From the NCBI GenBank assembly GCA_040390025.1, contig JAZJZD010000004.1, positions 124,001 to 188,000 of the forward strand: a stretch of DNA of 64,000 bases. The letters run 5' to 3'. The DNA is from JAVHYG01 sp040390025 (lineage in GTDB: Bacteria; Pseudomonadota; Gammaproteobacteria; Diplorickettsiales; Diplorickettsiaceae). Of this stretch, positions 55,771-64,000 are shown piece after piece (the first letter of the stretch is position 1; every line of letters starts with the position of its first letter). The notes under the pieces were generated by a model. The model was not told the origin of the DNA and made no database searches. It saw nothing but the letters and a program-made list of their open reading frames with translations. Made by a program: the position numbers and the translations under genes.

Positions 55771-57405
55771 ATGCCAACATTACGGTTTGCTGTCGGACAA
55801 TTTGATTTTTTAGTAGGAGGCATTGCAGCCAATGCAAAAAAAATTATCAATGCAATGCAGAAAGCTCGAGAATTAAAAGTAGACCTTTTAGTTTTCCCTG
55901 AACTTGCACTCTGTGGCTATCCGCCTGAGGATCTGCTATTACGCGAAGACTTCAAACAACAAATCAATGAAGCGCTGAAACTTATCCAAGCACACTCAAG
56001 TGATATTTCGATTTTACTAGGTCATCCGCATTATACAGAACAAGGTATTTATAATTCTGCCAGTTTAATTGAGAACAAAAAAATAGTGGCAACTTACCAT
56101 AAACAATGCTTGCCTAATTACGGTGTGTTTGATGAACGGCGTTATTTTATACCCGGAGATTCATCAGGCTTAATTACGGTAAAAGGAATTTCAATAGGGA
56201 TATTAATATGCGAAGACCTTTGGCATCCTCAACCTATTTTAGAAGCAAAAGAAGCCGGTGCTACCTTAATTATCTGTATAAATGCCTCACCCTTTGATCT
56301 AAGCAAAGCACAAGAACGTATAAAGGCGTTGGAAATAAATATTAAAGAAACAAAACTTCCTATCCTGTATGTTCATGGTATCAGTGGTCAAGACGATTTA
56401 GTATTCGATGGTGGATCACAAGCATTTAATGCGGATGCTACCCTTTGCGCACAGGCTGGTTTTTTTGAAGAAAAACTATGGATTGTGGAATTAAAAAGAC
56501 AACCTGAGCCCATCTTTATCTCACAGAAATTGCTACCCAATCCGTCTACTGAAGAATCTATCTATAAAGCGCTTGTTTTAGGAGTTCGTGATTATATTAA
56601 TAAAAATCATTTCCCTGGTATTTTGCTCGGCCTTTCTGGTGGGATTGATTCGGCACTCGTTCTTGCCATTGCCGTAGATGCGCTTGGAGAAGATCGTGTC
56701 CACACTGTCTCACTGCCTTCACGTTATACCTCTGATCTCAGTAAGAAAATTGCTTCAGATCTTACGGCTAAATTAGGCGTTAAACTCACGACACTTTCTA
56801 TTGAAGCAAGCTTCTCTGCTTTTTTAACGACACTGGGGTTAGATCCCCAACAACCACCTTCCGGTATTATCACAGAAAATATACAAGCACGCTGTCGTGC
56901 CGTACTACTTATGGCCTTATCCAATCAAACAGGTGATTTGTTGTTAAATGCAAGTAACAAAAGCGAATTGGCTGTAGGCTATAGTACGTTATATGGCGAT
57001 ATGGCTGGTGGCTTTGCGGTACTCAAAGATGTTCCTAAAACCATGGTGTATAAACTAGCGAATTATCGTAATACACTGAGCCCTATTTTCCCTAAGAATC
57101 TTCTCGATCGAAAACCCACTGCGGAATTAGCTGAAAATCAATACGATGAAGATACGCTTCCTCCCTATTCAGAATTAGATGTTATTTTACAGCTTTATGT
57201 AGAACAAGATAAAAGCTTAGAGAACATTGTAACCGCAGGCTTTGAAAGAGAAACTGTGGAGAAGGTTATTAGCTTAGTGAATAAAAATGAATATAAACGC
57301 CGTCAAATAGCTGTCGGTCCACGAACAACTCCCCGTGCATTCGGTCGAGAAAGACGTTATCCCATTACTTCGGGCTTTGTTATAAGCAAAGACTCTAATC
57401 ACTAG
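55771..57405 (+). CDS. nadE: Glutamine-dependent NAD+ synthetase
   Basis: NadE makes NAD from deamido-NAD, ATP and ammonia taken from glutamine. The 544-residue protein is the long two-domain type. An N-terminal nitrilase glutaminase shows Glu in VFPELALCGYPPEDLL, Lys in YHKQCLPNYGVFDERRYF and Cys147 in ILICEDLWHP. The C-terminal synthetase has the P-loop LGLSGGIDSALVLAIA and NASNKSELAVGYSTLYGD. It follows lptG by 28 bp and may be co-transcribed with it. Confidence 0.95.
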   Translation: MPTLRFAVGQFDFLVGGIAANAKKIINAMQKARELKVDLLVFPELALCGYPPEDLLLREDFKQQINEALKLIQAHSSDISILLGHPHYTEQGIYNSASLIENKKIVATYHKQCLPNYGVFDERRYFIPGDSSGLITVKGISIGILICEDLWHPQPILEAKEAGATLIICINASPFDLSKAQERIKALEINIKETKLPILYVHGISGQDDLVFDGGSQAFNADATLCAQAGFFEEKLWIVELKRQPEPIFISQKLLPNPSTEESIYKALVLGVRDYINKNHFPGILLGLSGGIDSALVLAIAVDALGEDRVHTVSLPSRYTSDLSKKIASDLTAKLGVKLTTLSIEASFSAFLTTLGLDPQQPPSGIITENIQARCRAVLLMALSNQTGDLLLNASNKSELAVGYSTLYGDMAGGFAVLKDVPKTMVYKLANYRNTLSPIFPKNLLDRKPTAELAENQYDEDTLPPYSELDVILQLYVEQDKSLENIVTAGFERETVEKVISLVNKNEYKRRQIAVGPRTTPRAFGRERRYPITSGFVISKDSNH

Positions 57406-57820
57406 ATTAAAATAAAAAAAATAAATTTATTAAACATTTTTTTATTAAGTTTATTTTAAGTATAGCCTATTCCAATCTACCTATGGCCCTTGCGCCACAA
57501 AACCTTAGATTCAAATCATATATGCCAAGCACGTAGCAACACATTTACGCTTATCTCTCATGCGCTTGATTGACTTATTCAACAGATAAAATTTTCTAAA
57601 AATTTATTATTAAGAAATCTTTAATATATCTTAAATGTATAATTAATATATATTTAATTTATCTATCATAAATCGTTAATGTTATTGATATTAAATATCA
57701 ACTGGCTATAGAGAAATAGAACGCTCTTTCCTTAATTTATGGAATAAAACGTAATTTATTTGCTTGTTAGTCAACTTAGATTTTTCCTATTAAAAACTAT
57801 AAAAACAAAGTGGGAATATT
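57406..57820. promoter_or_regulatory. AT-rich regulatory region before the GDSL gene
   Basis: This 415-bp spacer has no gene. It is very AT-rich, especially 57590-57720, where TTTAATATATC and CTTAAATGT lie close together. These loosely resemble the tandem CTTAATATT half-sites of the PmrA regulator that controls Dot/Icm effectors in Legionella and Coxiella. The match is imperfect and in such AT-rich sequence may be chance. The ribosome site for the next gene is weak (GTGGGA). Confidence 0.35.
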
Positions 57821-59758
57821 ATGCCAAACCTGTTTAGTCCACCTAAAAAAAATACAGATAATTCGCCAATGAATATCAATGCGGTAAGTCATCGTCGCTT
57901 GCTTGAACGAGCCATGCCTCTCTCTAGTATACCTGATGTAGATGTAGTCGATGGCGCTGGTAGTTCTCCCTCAAGCAGGAAAACAGAAAACAGGATAACA
58001 ATAAATGGAACTATCAATATAATTGGCGACAGCCTTAGTGATGCAGGAAAAGAGCACGGTAAATACAATCAGAAATCATCAGGGCCTATAACTTTTAAGA
58101 CTATTTTTACGCTACTTTCCCCCAAGTCTCCTAACAAGGTATTTACTAACGGTTTTGTCTGGTCGTATGCACTTGCTGAAAGAATGAAATTTGAAATGGA
58201 AAAACTACATAACACTAATCCACTGTATAAAACCGCTCGTGATTCGCTTGGCTATGCCGTAGATAGAGATGTGGCGCAAGGCGGTGCAACAGCCCATAAT
58301 TATAAAAATGCTTCTAATTTAAGGAAAGGATTAGTTAAAGGCTTTGTCTTGGGTAATTTGGCACGCCTTAGCGATACACAAAAGCAGAGTCGTACTTTAA
58401 AACAAAAAATTAATATTAAACCTGACGATTTAAATATCATTTTTGCTGGCGCAAATGATTTTGTAACCGTAGGATATCTTGGTGAAGCAGCAGTTTTGCG
58501 TGCTATAGAAGCGGTGCAAAAAACGATAGTGCATTTATCAACAAGCCAAGAAGACACCGGAAGATTGAATTTCTCTAAAAATATCCTGCTCTTTACACTT
58601 CCAGATATTAGCACAACACCGAGATTTTCTAAAAAATCAGAAGCAGAAAGAAGAAAAGCAAGTGAAACCTGCCAATCCTTTAATGCACATTTAAAGGTGC
58701 TAGCAGATAGTTATCGTTATGTTAATTTTGACTTGTGTACTATTTACCAGTTAGAAGAACTAACGAATAAAGAAGCATTTTTGCAAAAATATAATGTTCG
58801 GCAAGGAATCCTATTCGTAGGCAAAGGAAGCGCTAGAGAGGTTTTATTTGTCGATAATGGCAAATTTATTTTGGATAGTCAGGGAGCAGTGCGTGTAGTT
58901 CAGACCACATTATCGCAAAAACAGCAAAACATGCTTGGTACAGAACAGGGCAAAGTTAACCAATCTAGCGATGTGGCATTTCAAGAATGGATCCACCAGC
59001 TAGCTGGTCAAGCAAAACTAAACGCAGATATAAAAATATTTGATGCCGCCGCTGTCTTTGCAGAAGTCATTGAACATCCTGAAAAATACAGTGTTACTAA
59101 TGGCTGCGCTATTTATTATTGTGATAGCCATACAAATCCGGAAAGTATAAAAAATATAAAAGGGAATGCGATTGTTATAAATCAAACGCAAGCAAGCAGC
59201 GCTAACGTCAAAATTTACTTTGTTAAAGATGGCAAACAAGTGCGGTCAGAAGATAGATCAAGACACATAGAATTGACACTTTCAGAAGATGCTCAAAAAG
59301 AATTAGAAAAAAAATCAAAGGAACCTAGAAAGAGCAAAAAAGGATTAGTTTGCCTAACAACTCCAAATGAACAACACAATGGCTGGTCTATACAGCTCAT
59401 TCAAAATGCTGTAGCTGCTTATAAAACATCCTTTGCGGAAGAAATTAAATTAATAGACTCTAATAGCGTATTTTGGGATGGGTTACACCCCATAGGTAAA
59501 ATACACTTTTTATTAGAGGAACTTTTGGCTACTTGCTTGAAAGAGCATTATGATCTGCAACCCGCTAGACAGTGGAAAGATGACATGGATATTTCACGAC
59601 CGGAAGCACGAGCATTCGCGCCTGGAACGTCTGTAGCACCGGGTGGAACGTCCGAAGCACCTGGGCGGCTAAAACAAGGTGATGATACAGTTGTCCAAGA
59701 ACAGAAAAATTTACCATCGAAGTCTTATGAAATTCCTTATATAAGACCAAGAATGTAA
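57821..59758 (+). CDS. GDSL/SGNH hydrolase-like protein, candidate secreted effector
   Basis: This 645-residue protein has the four SGNH blocks: block I IIGDSLSDAGKEHG (Ser71), block II AQGGATAHNY, block III IFAGANDFVTVGY (Asn212) and block V WDGLHPIGKIHFLLEELL (Asp553, His556). It is therefore a lipase, phospholipase or acyltransferase of the group that includes SseJ and Legionella PlaA/PlaC. There is no signal peptide; the first 65 residues are polar and Pro/Ser-rich, suiting type IV or other leaderless secretion. A large insert (about 290-540) separates blocks III and V. After residue 585 a disordered tail carries imperfect APGTS/APGGTSEAPG repeats. Base composition and AT-rich flanks suggest accessory status. 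Confidence 0.82.
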   Translation: MPNLFSPPKKNTDNSPMNINAVSHRRLLERAMPLSSIPDVDVVDGAGSSPSSRKTENRITINGTINIIGDSLSDAGKEHGKYNQKSSGPITFKTIFTLLSPKSPNKVFTNGFVWSYALAERMKFEMEKLHNTNPLYKTARDSLGYAVDRDVAQGGATAHNYKNASNLRKGLVKGFVLGNLARLSDTQKQSRTLKQKINIKPDDLNIIFAGANDFVTVGYLGEAAVLRAIEAVQKTIVHLSTSQEDTGRLNFSKNILLFTLPDISTTPRFSKKSEAERRKASETCQSFNAHLKVLADSYRYVNFDLCTIYQLEELTNKEAFLQKYNVRQGILFVGKGSAREVLFVDNGKFILDSQGAVRVVQTTLSQKQQNMLGTEQGKVNQSSDVAFQEWIHQLAGQAKLNADIKIFDAAAVFAEVIEHPEKYSVTNGCAIYYCDSHTNPESIKNIKGNAIVINQTQASSANVKIYFVKDGKQVRSEDRSRHIELTLSEDAQKELEKKSKEPRKSKKGLVCLTTPNEQHNGWSIQLIQNAVAAYKTSFAEEIKLIDSNSVFWDGLHPIGKIHFLLEELLATCLKEHYDLQPARQWKDDMDISRPEARAFAPGTSVAPGGTSEAPGRLKQGDDTVVQEQKNLPSKSYEIPYIRPRM

Positions 59759-59792
59759 TTTAACGTCAGGTATCCTTAAGAATAAAATCCTA

Positions 59793-59822
59793 TAGCAGTT
59801 CCCGCTTTTGTGGGAACTGCTA
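59793..59822. terminator. Hairpin between GDSL gene and bamD
   Basis: TAGCAGTTCCC (59793-59803) and GGGAACTGCTA (59812-59822) form a perfect 11-bp stem with an 8-nt loop between convergent genes. It probably terminates both. Confidence 0.75.
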
Positions 59823-59840
59823 CATATAAGAGTAACGAAC

Positions 59841-60605
59841 TTAGCTAAATATGAAATTCGAGTTAGGAAAATTTAATTTGAATACAGCTAAACTTTGATT
59901 AGCCAGATCTTCTAATCCTAAAGCACGATACGATTTAATCATAATGACTAATGCTTCTTTTACTTCTGGCGCTCCTTGATAACGTTGCACTATTTCATTT
60001 GCTCGATTTGCTGCCGCTACATACGCTTTTTTTCTAAAATAATAATTGGCGATATGAAGCTCATAACTTGCAAATAAATTTCGTAAATAGATCATCCGTT
60101 GTCTAGCATCTGCAACATAACGGCTCTGGGGATAACGATCGATCAACTGTGCAAATTCCTGGTAAGCAAGACGCATCGTTCCCGGGTCTCTCATCGAGAG
60201 GTCAATAGGAACATACCGTAAATACCACCCTCTATCCTGATCCATATCTGCCAAAGCACGCATGTAATAGGCATAATCAATCGATGCGCTATTAGGATAT
60301 AAATGGATAAAACGTTCTGCAGCTGCTTTTGCTGAAGGGGAATCCCCATTTTGGTAATAACTATAGATAAGTTCTAATTGCGCTCGTTCTGAGTAACGAT
60401 TAAACGGATATATAACATCAAGTGCTTCGTAAGCCTTAATAGCATGTACATAATTTCGATTAGCGAGCGATTCTTTAGCCGTTTGATAAATTTGCCCAAC
60501 GGATTGTTCCTGAAAGGCAATCAATGGGTCATTAGATTTAGTAGCGCAAGCACTCAATAAAGCAGCGACTAAACCTATAAGAAAAACAAAATTAAATAGT
60601 TTCAC
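59841..60605 (-). CDS. bamD: Outer membrane assembly lipoprotein BamD
   Basis: BamD is the essential lipoprotein of the BAM complex, scaffolding beta-barrel insertion. The 254-residue chain has a lipobox LLSAC and TPR repeats from residue 35, including AYEALDVIYPFNRYSERAQL, AAAERFIHLYPNSASIDYAYY and DRYPQSRYVADARQRM, the last containing the BamA/BamC contact region. The start is GTG at 60605. It is divergent from the rluD-pgeF pair, conserved context in Gammaproteobacteria. Confidence 0.93.
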   Translation of the reverse strand: MKLFNFVFLIGLVAALLSACATKSNDPLIAFQEQSVGQIYQTAKESLANRNYVHAIKAYEALDVIYPFNRYSERAQLELIYSYYQNGDSPSAKAAAERFIHLYPNSASIDYAYYMRALADMDQDRGWYLRYVPIDLSMRDPGTMRLAYQEFAQLIDRYPQSRYVADARQRMIYLRNLFASYELHIANYYFRKKAYVAAANRANEIVQRYQGAPEVKEALVIMIKSYRALGLEDLANQSLAVFKLNFPNSNFIFS

Positions 60606-60784
60606 AATGTATTTATTAATAAAGTTATGACTAATTCTAGCGTAATGAATGCTGCATCCCGCCTTGCCAACCTATCTGGCCGCGGGACAAAGCCCTTGAA
60701 CAAGCTTTCATCGAAAAAGCACCCTATATATAGGTTTTTGCACAGGGCAAGTCCAAATTCCAATCTTTGTGTAAAATTTAACCC

Positions 60785-61000
60785 TTATTCTTTTTTTCGA
60801 AAAATCTCATTTAGCTTAAATTTTTCCGCTAAGATAGGAATTCCGCACCATCCTATAACCGCTTCAACAATAAGAATAACACCCACCAAAAATGCAAATA
60901 ATTTACCCAAACCTAATAAAACACCGATCAATAAGACAACGCCAATGACTAAACGAGATATGCGTTCATTGGCTTGGATATTGCTTGCTACATTCAACAT
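60785..61000 (-). CDS. Small two-helix membrane protein, DUF2892 (YgaP-like)
   Basis: This 71-residue protein matches DUF2892: NVASNIQANERISRLVIGVV, a glycine-rich hydrophobic segment and EAVIGWCGIPILAEKF with the conserved GWCP-like cysteine. It would form two inner-membrane helices. Its role is unknown; in YgaP the same module is fused to a rhodanese. AGAGGA lies 4 nt before the ATG. An overlapping plus-strand frame is rejected. Confidence 0.82.
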   Translation of the reverse strand: MLNVASNIQANERISRLVIGVVLLIGVLLGLGKLFAFLVGVILIVEAVIGWCGIPILAEKFKLNEIFRKKE

Positions 61001-61067
61001 AGATAGTATCCTCTATTAAGTAATAATAAAAAGGCATCGCTCCCGACAGCATTATAGCGATAGTTCT

Positions 61068-62036
61068 ATGAAAAACACAGCTCAAACCATTAATTGTCAG
61101 GTTATTGTCCCTGAACACTTAGCAGAAAAACGACTCGACCAAATTCTGAGTGCATTGTTTCCTGCCTATTCGCGGTCCCGTTTGCAAAGCTGGATACGTA
61201 GCCAACAGATTCGAGTCGATCAAGAACTAAAACGTCCTCGTGATAAAATTAAAGCAGGGGCATTGATTACTATTTGTGCAACACTGCCTGAGGAAACGAA
61301 ATGGGAAGCACAAGCATTACCGCTGAACATCATTTATGAAGATGAGTCTTTACTTATCATTAATAAACCTGCCGGTTTAGTTGTTCATCCTGCAGCTGGT
61401 AATCCTGATAAAACGCTGCTTAATGCGTTATTACATCATTGCCCGCAGTTAAAACAACTTCCTCGTGCCGGCATCATACATCGACTAGATAAAGATACTT
61501 CTGGTTTATTAGTCGTCCCAAAAACCTTGGATGCACATACTAAACTTGTCAGACAACTCCAGGCACGGACCATTCAGCGGGATTATTATGCCGTAGTTCA
61601 AGGAGTTATAATCTCAGGAAGAACTGTTAATGCGCCTATGAGTCGGCACCCTAGACTTAGAAAAAAAATGGCTGTCAATGAAATTAGTGGAAAAGAAGCC
61701 ATTTCACACTACCGCGTTGAGGAGCGCTTCCCGCAGCACACTTGGATAAAAGTTCAATTAGAAACGGGACGAACGCACCAAATCCGTGTCCACATGGCTC
61801 ACATCCATCATCCCTTAGTTGGTGATAAAACCTATCGCGGCCGCCTACAGTTACCCAAAAAAGCCAGTGAAGCATTGATAATGTGCTTACGCCAATTCCC
61901 TCGACAAGCCTTACATGCATACCATTTAAAACTAATACATCCTGTTACTCAGCAAACAATTGAGTGGGAAGCACCTTTACCAGAAGATATGAAAAACCTA
62001 ATAAACTGTCTAAGAGAAGATAAGCAGCATGCTTGA
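61068..62036 (+). CDS. rluD: 23S rRNA pseudouridine synthase RluD
   Basis: RluD makes pseudouridines 1911, 1915 and 1917 in helix 69 of 23S rRNA. The 322-residue protein has an S4 RNA-binding domain (about 15-75, AEKRLDQILSALFPAYSRSR), then the RluA-class catalytic motif IHRLDKDTSGLLVVPK (Asp141) and RTHQIRVHMAHIHHPLVGD. It overlaps pgeF by 8 bp; the rluD-pgeF order beside bamD is the E. coli arrangement. Confidence 0.94.
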   Translation: MKNTAQTINCQVIVPEHLAEKRLDQILSALFPAYSRSRLQSWIRSQQIRVDQELKRPRDKIKAGALITICATLPEETKWEAQALPLNIIYEDESLLIINKPAGLVVHPAAGNPDKTLLNALLHHCPQLKQLPRAGIIHRLDKDTSGLLVVPKTLDAHTKLVRQLQARTIQRDYYAVVQGVIISGRTVNAPMSRHPRLRKKMAVNEISGKEAISHYRVEERFPQHTWIKVQLETGRTHQIRVHMAHIHHPLVGDKTYRGRLQLPKKASEALIMCLRQFPRQALHAYHLKLIHPVTQQTIEWEAPLPEDMKNLINCLREDKQHA

Positions 62037-62781
62037 CCTGATTGTCCCTGATTGGCCTGCGCCTTCTTGGATTAAGGCCTTTACCACAACGCGTCATGGA
62101 GGCTTTAGCCATCCACCTTTCAATAGTCTGAATCTAAGCCCGTATGTAGGAGATAATGACCATAGTGTGGCCCAAAACCACCAACTTCTTAAAAGTTTAC
62201 TAGGCCTAACAAACGATCCTCTCTGGCTCAAACAGGTGCATGGAACAAAGGTTATTTCTGCCAATGTCCCGTCTGACTTAGTAGCTGACGCGGTTTACTC
62301 CCACGAACCCCAAGTAGTTTGTGCTGTACAAACAGCTGACTGCTTACCCATATTGGTTTGTAATCGTACTCACTATGGTGTAGCTGCCATTCATGCCGGC
62401 TGGAAAGGTCTAGCCGCTGGCATTATAGAAAATAGTATACAAGCACTCGATTGTCCGCCGACCGATCTAATAGCTTGGTTAGGCCCCGCCATTGGCCCTC
62501 AAGCCTTTGTTGTAGGAGAGGAAGTTATCACGGCATTTACAGAGAAAAGCCCTACAGCTAGCGCAGCTTTTCAACGGATAGACAATAAACACTGGTTGGC
62601 AAACCTCTATCAACTTGCCAAACTACGGTTACATAGCCTCGGAATAAGCGCTATTTATGGCGGTAAGCATTGTACTTACACTAATAAAGAGCAATTCTTC
62701 TCCTTCCGCCGAGATAAAGTAACGGGCCGCATGGCTAGTCTCATCTGGATTACTGGCTCTCTTCCTGAATCAACAAACTAA
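62029..62781 (+). CDS. pgeF: YfiH/PgeF family purine nucleoside phosphorylase / peptidoglycan editing factor
   Basis: This 250-residue protein belongs to the YfiH/YlmD family. It was once called polyphenol oxidase and is now linked to purine nucleoside cleavage and correction of muropeptide synthesis. Zinc ligands are seen in KQVHGTKV, VQTADCLPILV and AAIHAGWKGLAAG. The C-terminal HCTYTNKEQFFSFRRDKVTGRM is diagnostic when read in parts. It is translationally coupled to rluD. Confidence 0.92.
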   Translation: MLDLIVPDWPAPSWIKAFTTTRHGGFSHPPFNSLNLSPYVGDNDHSVAQNHQLLKSLLGLTNDPLWLKQVHGTKVISANVPSDLVADAVYSHEPQVVCAVQTADCLPILVCNRTHYGVAAIHAGWKGLAAGIIENSIQALDCPPTDLIAWLGPAIGPQAFVVGEEVITAFTEKSPTASAAFQRIDNKHWLANLYQLAKLRLHSLGISAIYGGKHCTYTNKEQFFSFRRDKVTGRMASLIWITGSLPESTN

Positions 62782-62911
62782 GCAAAACAGCCCCTTACCC
62801 TGTAACCTGTAAAGCAAAGTCTTTTATTGTTCTTTTCTTGTACAAACACCCTCTCTCCTCTATACTACGGTCAATATAAAAATAAGATAATTATAACAAT
62901 AACAACTATTT

Positions 62912-63559
62912 ATGCGTCGCTATTTATTAGCCTGCTTGCTTGGGCTATTCACCATACCCCTTTTTGCTAAGCCGCTACCACAAGACTTTTCAATAAATCC
63001 TCAGCAAGATATCGATGAAAAACGATGGGGAATACTTGTCTACCACAGCTGGATGACTAGTAACAATATTGGCGCCGTATTAACCTGGCAAAACGTCCAT
63101 TTAAAATACGGGACTTTAAACTCCATAGACCTAGCCTATCAACTAGCGCCGCAAAATCCGCTACGACATTTTTTTCAACCGCTGGTTAGTACGGTAGAAG
63201 TCGCAGGAAATTTTAGCCAGCGGCGTGATCCCAATGGCTTAATTTATGAATTCGACCCTTACTTAAATTTCCGTTGGAAGTCCTTTCCCTGGGATAACAT
63301 CATCACAACAACATTCTCTATTGGTGATGGACTTTCTTATGCAACAGGACTCCCTCTACGGGAAGAGCACGATTCAACAAATAATAATGCAAAACATTTA
63401 TTAAACTTTTTAGTCCTAGAAGCCAGTTTTGCCGCGCCTAAACATCCTGATTTACAATTTGTTGTACGAGTCAACCATCGTTGTGGCGCTTGGGGTCTAT
63501 TTGGAGCAGGTAACTTAAGCTCTAATGCTGTAGGCGTTGGAATACGTTATTTATTTTAA
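62912..63559 (+). CDS. Outer-membrane beta-barrel protein, possibly PagL-like
   Basis: This 215-residue protein has a signal peptide (cleavage probably after LFA, residue 19). An amphipathic beta-strand pattern follows, with the terminal aromatic residue of barrels (GVGIRYLF). The last strands VVRVNHRCGAWGLFGAGN and SSNAVGVGIRYLF resemble the end of PagL-type lipid A 3-O-deacylases and related acyloxyacyl hydrolases, where a His and Ser near the C-terminus are catalytic. Here the His is followed by RCGAW, so the expected H-x-S is replaced by H-R-C and activity is uncertain. An alternative is a structural porin-like barrel. It is separated from pgeF by 130 bp and has its own AT-rich promoter region. 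Confidence 0.65.
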   Translation: MRRYLLACLLGLFTIPLFAKPLPQDFSINPQQDIDEKRWGILVYHSWMTSNNIGAVLTWQNVHLKYGTLNSIDLAYQLAPQNPLRHFFQPLVSTVEVAGNFSQRRDPNGLIYEFDPYLNFRWKSFPWDNIITTTFSIGDGLSYATGLPLREEHDSTNNNAKHLLNFLVLEASFAAPKHPDLQFVVRVNHRCGAWGLFGAGNLSSNAVGVGIRYLF

Positions 63560-63726
63560 GATATTAAACCAAATCCTAAAAATACCGTTGCCTACCTTGC
63601 TGGCATAAATAATTCACATGTAGAGTTTTTTATACTTCCGTTTCGGAGCAAACCAAGCATCACCAAGCCTGGCTTTGAAAATCTAAAGTTATCATCCCTT
63701 AACCCTTCATAAAGAATGAGAACTAT

Positions 63727-63999
63727 TCAAGGTTTAAGTGAATTTTCTGGCTTTGAAGAAAGCTCACCGGAATCCTCTATTACTTTAACACTCGTTATTT
63801 TTTTACTTTCCGCATTATCTGACCAAAAGCTTCCGACTGAAGAAGTTTTATCTATTCGTTCTTTTTCCACTAAATTATTTAATACGCAAATTGCGTCATT
63901 ACTTTCTGAAAACTCTTTAGACGTAGCTATCGCATTTCTGTCAATGAAATTTAATAACCTTTTTTCTTTAGTGCAGTAAATTTTAGTCAACCTTTTTTT
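63727..63999 (-). CDS. Hypothetical protein, probable C-terminal fragment
   Basis: The frame is open from the window edge to a stop at 63727, at least 91 codons. The product is hydrophilic (acidic, Ser- and Lys-rich) with a tail ending SSKPENSLKP. No homologue is recognised. It may be the C-terminus of a longer protein that starts outside the window; a TTG at 63990 is the only start inside it. A plus-strand frame covers the same bases and cannot be fully excluded. Confidence 0.35.
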   Translation of the reverse strand, partial: KKRLTKIYCTKEKRLLNFIDRNAIATSKEFSESNDAICVLNNLVEKERIDKTSSVGSFWSDNAESKKITSVKVIEDSGELSSKPENSLKP

Positions 64000-64000
64000 T

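Noticed and set aside
60627..61019. Plus-strand frame of 130 codons
   Set aside because: The opposite strand encodes a clear DUF2892 protein with a ribosome site, so this frame is its shadow.
63716..63979. Plus-strand frame of 87 codons at the window end
   Set aside because: It is antisense to an equally open hydrophilic frame that runs off the edge; neither has homology and the plus frame has no ribosome site.

Overview
The window looks like chromosome of an intracellular gammaproteobacterium, most probably of the order Legionellales (Coxiella / Rickettsiella / Diplorickettsia side). This is inferred from AT-rich coding DNA, gammaproteobacterial gene orders (rluD-pgeF beside bamD, lptFG divergent from pepA, yafS-rnhA, ftsQAZ-lpxC), a very large NAD-glutamate dehydrogenase, a eukaryote-like CD39/GDA1 nucleotidase as in Legionella, and an effector-like GDSL hydrolase without signal peptide. 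No 16S gene is present to confirm this. About 49 genes are supported. No tRNA, rRNA, CRISPR array or transposase gene was recognised.

Layout. 1-2681: thyA 5' part, ugd, galU. 2682-3005: dispersed repeat and terminator. 3006-8678: mltD, a yafS-like methyltransferase, rnhA, an unknown two-helix membrane protein, then (minus strand) lpxC and ftsZ. 8820-11087: ftsA and ftsQ, with a dispersed repeat read into the 5' end of ftsQ where murC/murB/ddl would be expected. 11152-14625: dnaE. 14893-25570: the main accessory locus, a 2980-residue nonribosomal peptide synthetase (NRPS) followed 25 nt later by a PAS hybrid histidine kinase. 25967-30811: GDH2-type glutamate dehydrogenase. 31040-38937: ubiG-mupP/gph, an MHS-family MFS transporter, a palindromic repeat cluster, yciA, minDE without minC, recO, a glycine-zipper lipoprotein, ampG and ridA. 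39231-43779: groESL behind a sigma-32-like promoter, htpX and an ecto-apyrase. 43909-51259: a fadE-fadI-fadJ beta-oxidation operon and a pilV-pilW-pilX minor pilin operon. 51420-63559: small lipoprotein, pepA, lptF-lptG, nadE, a GDSL effector candidate, bamD, a DUF2892 protein, rluD, pgeF and an outer-membrane beta-barrel. A fragment of an unknown reading frame ends the window.

How the genes work together. Many serve the envelope: lipid A synthesis (lpxC), LPS export (lptFG), outer-membrane assembly (bamD), UDP-sugars (ugd, galU), peptidoglycan turnover and recycling (mltD, ampG, probably mupP) and division (ftsQAZ, minDE). Energy genes point to amino acid and fatty acid use (GDH2, fadE/I/J, pepA).

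The most novel element is the NRPS. Its domain order is formyltransferase, half condensation domain, A1-T-E, then C-A2-T-TE. Reading the adenylation pockets by eye, A2 matches the classical proline code and A1 resembles the phenylalanine code. The predicted product is therefore an N-formyl-D-aromatic-L-prolyl unit, released by the thioesterase. The adjoining kinase may regulate it. Other likely host-interaction genes are the CD39-like nucleotidase, the GDSL protein and the terminal beta-barrel.
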